From: Akkermansia sp.
GTDB lineage: Bacteria; Verrucomicrobiota; Verrucomicrobiia; Verrucomicrobiales; Akkermansiaceae
NCBI GenBank assembly: GCA_020047775.1
Contig: JAIFNK010000126.1
Location: 1-11,546 of the forward strand
DNA: 11,546 bases
Direction: 5' to 3'
Part shown: positions 7,721 through 11,546 of the stretch, in pieces
Position numbering within the stretch: the stretch's first letter is position 1
Layout of the letters: each line of letters starts with the position of its first letter
Notes under the pieces: model-generated
What the model was told of the DNA's origin: nothing
Seen by the model: the letters and a program-made list of their open reading frames with translations, nothing else
Database searches by the model: none
Translations under genes and position numbers: made by a program

Positions 7721-9274
7721 ATGAATGAAGCGAAACCGCTAAAGCGGAAGATCTTGATTGCAGCGGCAGGCATTGTCCTGGTCGTGGGCATGATCGGGCT
7801 GGCGCTGAAGCTGGATCTGCTGACAACTCCGAATACGACAGTGGACGGGCCACGGCAAACAGTGACCTTCAAAGACGGCGGAAAATTGGAGATCTTCGGA
7901 GTATCCGTGGGTGAGCGAGTGGTGGACGTCGCCCCGCGAAAATGGTCTTTACTCAGGTATTTCAGCGGCAAGGGAAGCAGTGTCCGAACTTTTAGCGGTG
8001 GAACCTTTGGCGGTCTGCAAGTGAGTACCGAATCGGAAAACGGTAAAGTCATCCGCTGCAGAATGCTGTCCGATTCGCCAACGGCAATGCTCATGGAATT
8101 TAGGATGACGGAGATTAACGGGAGTGAAATGACGCTGACGCGCAACGAAGAATGCGGCAACAATCCAACATCTCCCTTTTTCTTCCAACCGAAGAATGAC
8201 AGCGTGGCCGCCCTGGTTGCTGAAATGGTCAACAATGGACTATACGTGCTCATCCAGCATCGGGATCCACAGAGCGGATGGATCAATTTCATTGGGCCAT
8301 CCAAGTATCACCAAAAGGGGGCGTGTCGCTACATCGCCGCACTCTCGGCATGGCCGCGGCACCTTCGCACGCTGGAGTGCCGGGCGATCCGTGCGGACGG
8401 AGAGGTGGCGGAATTCTCTCTGGTGAATCCGGACTATCGCAAATCCCCCTTGCCAGGAGCAGCGAGGTCGGTTCCCCAAGTCCACAGCGGCGGGGACTAC
8501 ACGATGACCGCGCGATTGGTGGAACGGTTCGCCAACTTGGGCGAACATCCGTTCTCGCGGGTGGAACTGGATTTCCTATCTGGTGGCAAGCAGGTGGTTA
8601 ATCACTGGGGCAGCCCCCTGTCCTTCGATGGAGGGACGGTAGAGGATGAGTGGGGAAACGTGGTGAAATTCGAACAGCGTGGGATTCGAAACAAGACCCT
8701 TTACGGCGCATTTCTGCCAGCATCTTCCAACCGGATGACGGTGCATCTCACTGTGATTCGCACGCTGAACAGTCCGCGCAATTCAACCACGGGATACCCG
8801 GTTCTCGAGGGGGTGGTGAGTCCGGACGGACTGGGTGTGGAGTTCAAGCCGCTTCCGGACGCTGCGCAATTTGGCATCACCAGGATGCCGGAGGGACGGA
8901 TCAACCGGGTTGGATCGGAATGGAACGGCAACGTACCGAAGGATTGGAAAGAACTGTCTCTCTATGTATCCGGGGAGGCCGGTAGCAAGCAGTTTGAGCC
9001 CTTCGAAAACCGGATCGGAAAGCTGGGACAATGGCACTGTCTGATTTTCGCGGAGGGTAGTAGCGAATCGGGCGGAATTCTCGATAATTACAGCGGCAGG
9101 AGACGCTACGGTAATTACGGAGGTCGATCCAATTTTGATGAAAATGTCATCTGGCTGAGTCCGCCAGCGATGCTGATTCCCGGTGCGAAGATCCGGGTGG
9201 GCATCCACTGGCCACCGAAAAACGACGACGTGCGTTTCGATCTGGAACTCCCCGCGCTGATCCAGCCACGGTGA
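7721..9274 (+). CDS. Hypothetical membrane-anchored protein, 517 aa
   Basis: I do not recognise this family. A basic N-terminus (KPLKRK, 5-10) is followed by one hydrophobic segment (about 11-30, ILIAAAGIVLVVGMIGLAL), so the protein is probably anchored in the inner membrane with about 485 residues outside the cytoplasm, or is exported. The rest has no further membrane span and reads as beta-rich: repeated short strands broken by G/N/D turns, such as VTFKDGGKLEIFGVSVGERV (48-67) and NPDYRKSP (236-243). A Gly/Tyr/Arg/Asn-rich patch lies near residues 460-470 (SGRRRYGNYGGRS). No catalytic motif stands out. The ATG at 7721 lies 44 bases past the rapA stop, so co-transcription is possible. The gene is visibly lower in GC and freer in codon choice than its neighbours, which may mean recent acquisition or weak selection. 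It ends 25 bases from the opposing DUF3422 gene. Confidence 0.75.
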   Translation: MNEAKPLKRKILIAAAGIVLVVGMIGLALKLDLLTTPNTTVDGPRQTVTFKDGGKLEIFGVSVGERVVDVAPRKWSLLRYFSGKGSSVRTFSGGTFGGLQVSTESENGKVIRCRMLSDSPTAMLMEFRMTEINGSEMTLTRNEECGNNPTSPFFFQPKNDSVAALVAEMVNNGLYVLIQHRDPQSGWINFIGPSKYHQKGACRYIAALSAWPRHLRTLECRAIRADGEVAEFSLVNPDYRKSPLPGAARSVPQVHSGGDYTMTARLVERFANLGEHPFSRVELDFLSGGKQVVNHWGSPLSFDGGTVEDEWGNVVKFEQRGIRNKTLYGAFLPASSNRMTVHLTVIRTLNSPRNSTTGYPVLEGVVSPDGLGVEFKPLPDAAQFGITRMPEGRINRVGSEWNGNVPKDWKELSLYVSGEAGSKQFEPFENRIGKLGQWHCLIFAEGSSESGGILDNYSGRRRYGNYGGRSNFDENVIWLSPPAMLIPGAKIRVGIHWPPKNDDVRFDLELPALIQPR

Positions 9275-9299
9275 CGTCGGTTAGGCGGATTCAGGTGAT

Positions 9300-10601
9300 T
9301 CAATCCCTGGATATATGATCGTGCCTGGCGGACCGCACGATTCTCCAGACCGCGTAAGCGAGCAGGGGTAACAACAAGGCGACCACCAGCGATGAGTTGA
9401 AATTCAACCCGAGCGACCGGGTCGCATCCAGGAGGATCTTCATCAATCCTGCTAGAAAGGAGGTCAGGATCACCACGGACAGGCCCTCGACATTCCGCCG
9501 GAGGCGCAACTGCGCGGGGGCCTGGCGGTCCACGCTGGGGAGCAGCGGAAATTTCTGGCCTTGCAGATTCATGTCCATCCGGGTGCGCAGCAGGATTGTC
9601 GTCGATTGAAGCCGCCCGGCCAGCGCGTCCAACCCGGCCTCCGCCTGCTCGCAGGTGTGCCAGGCCGAGGCCAGTCGTCGGTCGAAAAACCCGCCGAGCG
9701 TCTGATAGCCAGGCACCTGTTCCTCCCGCAGTTCTTTCACCCGCGCCGAGAGGATGCGGGCGTAGGATTCCGTCAGGCTGAAGCGGGACCGGTAACCCGC
9801 TTGGAGGCGCGCGATGGCGATGGACAGGTCGCCCAGATCTCCTAGCAGCTCGCGTTCATTTCCGTCCGCCAGCGTGCCGATGCGCTCCACCAAGCCGACG
9901 TGCCGCGCCTCCAGTTCCTCGACCTGGGGTAAAAGCCCGCGGGCCGGCGGCAGGCCCAGCATCGCGGCCATCCGATAGGTTTCGATTTCCACGAGCCGTT
10001 GCAACAGGCGCCCGTAGCGGCCGGAGGTGAGCCGGTGGATCTGCACCAGGAACCGGGTGGCGCCGCGATCGTCGAGCCGGAAGTGGCTCCAGACCGAGGC
10101 GACCCGCTCGACCACCCAGCCGCCGACAAGCGGTTCCTGACCGAAGTATTCCAGCACGCGCTCCATGGTCTTCGTCGTCCCGGCATCACTGGCGGCCACC
10201 AGTTCGCTGGCGATTTCCACCGCCGCCAGGATCCGGCCGGGAATTCCGTCAAACCAGCCCTCTGGCAGAAAATCCATGGCGGACCCGGCAAACGGCGCTC
10301 CCGTCTGCGGCGCGAACACCGTGAAAGTGGTGAACTCCGCGTGCCGCTCGATCCGCACCTCCGCGCCATTCAGCCGCAGGAGTTGGAACCCATGCTCTTC
10401 CGGCGTCGCCACCACGCCGGGCCCCTCGGCCAGGGCCTCAACCGCAGACTGGTGCGAGGCCGCTTCGCCCGGAGTGAAATGGATCGCACGATGCGACACG
10501 ATCACCTGTCCCGAGACGACCGGAAACGGCCGCGCTAACAGCTCGGCGTGCAACTCGCAATATTGGGGATGAAATTTCTCCAAGTCGGCAGCGTTTTTCA
10601 T
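9300..10601 (-). CDS. DUF3422 family membrane protein
   Basis: The 433-aa product has the DUF3422 layout as I recall it. An N-terminal block reads HPQYCELHAELLARPFP (11-27), then SHRAIHF. RIERHAEFTTFTVF (84-97) is followed by WFDGIPGRI (116-124), GWVVERVASVWSHFRL (161-176) and RFLVQIHRLTSGRYGRL. QRLVEIETYRMAAMLGLP (201-218) leads into a long helical region, about 225-345, probably coiled. The end has VEGLSVVILTSFLAGL (371-386) and a second hydrophobic stretch (403-422), giving two membrane helices. The function of the family is not established; the layout suggests a cytoplasmic body anchored by a C-terminal hairpin. I chose ATG at 10601 because homology begins just after it; a TTG at 10640 would add 13 residues that do not look like family sequence. 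It follows recJ by 57 bases on the same strand, suggesting one operon. Confidence 0.85.
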   Translation of the reverse strand: MKNAADLEKFHPQYCELHAELLARPFPVVSGQVIVSHRAIHFTPGEAASHQSAVEALAEGPGVVATPEEHGFQLLRLNGAEVRIERHAEFTTFTVFAPQTGAPFAGSAMDFLPEGWFDGIPGRILAAVEIASELVAASDAGTTKTMERVLEYFGQEPLVGGWVVERVASVWSHFRLDDRGATRFLVQIHRLTSGRYGRLLQRLVEIETYRMAAMLGLPPARGLLPQVEELEARHVGLVERIGTLADGNERELLGDLGDLSIAIARLQAGYRSRFSLTESYARILSARVKELREEQVPGYQTLGGFFDRRLASAWHTCEQAEAGLDALAGRLQSTTILLRTRMDMNLQGQKFPLLPSVDRQAPAQLRLRRNVEGLSVVILTSFLAGLMKILLDATRSLGLNFNSSLVVALLLPLLAYAVWRIVRSARHDHISRD

Positions 10602-10658
10602 GCCCTTGGAATGACGGGAATCGCGGTGCTGGAAAAGCAAATTCCCGAACGCCGCCGG

Positions 10659-11546
10659 TTAGGCGGTGGCCGCCGCCCGCACGTCCTGGATGATCAGTTG
10701 CAGTGTCGTCCGCCCGCGGAAGGTATTCCGGTCGATGGTGAACGCGATGTCCCACGGCGGGTCCGGCAGCGGATACTCGCCGCCGCCGAAGAAGACGGCG
10801 TCCTGCTCGTGATAGCCCTGGCGCAGCATGAAGCGCAGATGGTTGTTCTTCATGTGCAGCGGCGACCGGCTCAAGCCGACCTCGCGGGAAATGAAAACGG
10901 GCTGCGGGTTGCCACTGCCGAAGGGTTGCAGCAGGTCGTAGCTGGCGAGAAATTCCAAGGAAAGCTGATCGAAGCTGATTTCCGCGTCGTACATCAGCTT
11001 GGGCAGGCGTTGCTCCGGGCTGCTGTTGTTCAAAACGTAGTCCGCGAATCCGGCGCGGAAATCGTCCAGATGATCCTCTTGAATCGAGAGCCCGGCCGCC
11101 ATCGCGTGACCACCGCCGGCGATCAGGTGCTGCTCACAGGCGCGGATCGCCTCGACCAGGGAAATCCCGTCGATGCTCCGGCCCGAGCCTTTTCCGACGC
11201 CGTCCTCATCGATCGCGATCACGAATGTCGGCTTGTGATACTGGCGCATCAACCGCGAGGCGACGATGCCGACCACGCCGTGATGCCACGACCGCGAACC
11301 CAGCACGATCACCGGATCCCGCTCCGGGTTGAAATCCCGCGTGAGCATTTCCACGGCTTCCCGCCGGATCAGGCCTTCGTGGGTTTGGCGCTCCTTGTTA
11401 TAAGCGTCGAGCTTTTGCGCGAGCTCGTGGGCGAGGCGGCGGCAATCCGTCGTCAAGGTCGCCAGCGCGTCTTCCGGCACATCCATCCGACCGGCGGCGT
11501 TCAGCCGCGGCCCGATGCGGAAACCCACGTCCATCGAGGTGGCGGT
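10659..11546 (-). CDS. recJ: Single-stranded-DNA-specific exonuclease RecJ, C-terminal part (5' partial)
   Basis: The frame is open to the right edge and stops with TAA at 10659-10661, giving 295 visible residues; full-length RecJ is usually about 560-600 aa. The methionine at 11534 is internal, since the linker motif FRIGPRLNAAGRM (9-21 from the edge) sits mid-protein in RecJ. Visible parts are the DHHA1 region, with SWHHGVVGIVASRL (86-99), GKGSGRS (118-124) and the nucleic-acid-binding GGHAMAAGL (145-153), then LLQPFGSGNPQPVF in the OB-fold region, and a C-terminal beta-rich end. The DHH catalytic motifs (aspartates and histidines for Mn2+/Mg2+) lie in the missing half and cannot be checked. 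RecJ degrades single-stranded DNA 5' to 3' in recombination, base excision and mismatch repair. All motifs in view look intact. The DUF3422 gene follows on the same strand. Confidence 0.96.
   Translation of the reverse strand, partial: TATSMDVGFRIGPRLNAAGRMDVPEDALATLTTDCRRLAHELAQKLDAYNKERQTHEGLIRREAVEMLTRDFNPERDPVIVLGSRSWHHGVVGIVASRLMRQYHKPTFVIAIDEDGVGKGSGRSIDGISLVEAIRACEQHLIAGGGHAMAAGLSIQEDHLDDFRAGFADYVLNNSSPEQRLPKLMYDAEISFDQLSLEFLASYDLLQPFGSGNPQPVFISREVGLSRSPLHMKNNHLRFMLRQGYHEQDAVFFGGGEYPLPDPPWDIAFTIDRNTFRGRTTLQLIIQDVRAAATA

Noticed and set aside
9287..9306. Imperfect inverted repeat as a bidirectional terminator
   Set aside because: The stem is seven pairs with one mismatch, low in GC, overlaps a stop codon and has no T-tract on either strand.
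10602..10640. TTG at 10640 as the start of the DUF3422 gene
   Set aside because: The 13 added residues do not resemble the family N-terminus, and an ATG lies right before the conserved block.
10651..10667. Hairpin GCCGCC / GGCGGT around the recJ stop as a terminator
   Set aside because: The short stem ends in a wobble pair, has no T-tract, and its loop contains the stop codon. Read-through into the DUF3422 gene is more likely.

Overview
The window looks like ordinary chromosomal DNA from a GC-rich member of the Verrucomicrobiota, perhaps near Luteolibacter or Haloferula; that genus-level guess is weak. The pointers are a giant PVC-type cytochrome c/propeller protein, a family expanded in Planctomycetes and Verrucomicrobia, and LL-diaminopimelate aminotransferase (DapL), the lysine and peptidoglycan route used by this superphylum. 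There are six protein genes, two of them cut by the window edges. I see no tRNA, rRNA, CRISPR array, insertion sequence or phage gene.

Layout: (1) 1-3296, plus strand: the 3' 1,097 codons of a PVC-type multidomain protein (SGNH-like domain, beta-propeller, HEAT-like helices, cytochrome c). (2) 3297-3596: a 300-base convergent intergenic region with GC-rich palindromes in its first half and a more AT-rich second half. (3) 3597-4829, minus strand: dapL. (4) 4830-4949: a 120-base divergent intergenic region. (5) 4950-7676, plus strand: a complete rapA, the RNA polymerase recycling ATPase. It is recognisable along its whole length but lacks a block of about 50 residues present in the E. coli protein. 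(6) 7721-9274, plus strand: an unrecognised membrane-anchored protein of 517 aa, 44 bases after rapA and visibly less GC-rich. (7) 9300-10601, minus strand: a DUF3422-family protein with two C-terminal membrane helices. (8) 10659-11546, minus strand: the C-terminal half of RecJ, whose 5' end lies beyond the right edge. recJ and the DUF3422 gene are co-directional, 57 bases apart, and probably co-transcribed.

The genes do not form an obvious pathway. They are a catabolic or respiratory surface protein, an amino-acid biosynthesis enzyme, a transcription-recycling ATPase, a DNA-repair nuclease and two poorly understood membrane proteins. No convincing new defence, mobile or biosynthetic system is visible. 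The points most worth a second look are the catalytically degenerate SGNH domain inside the PVC protein, the compact and possibly transferred RapA, the unknown anchored protein beside it, DUF3422 in this lineage, and the palindromic intergenic block.
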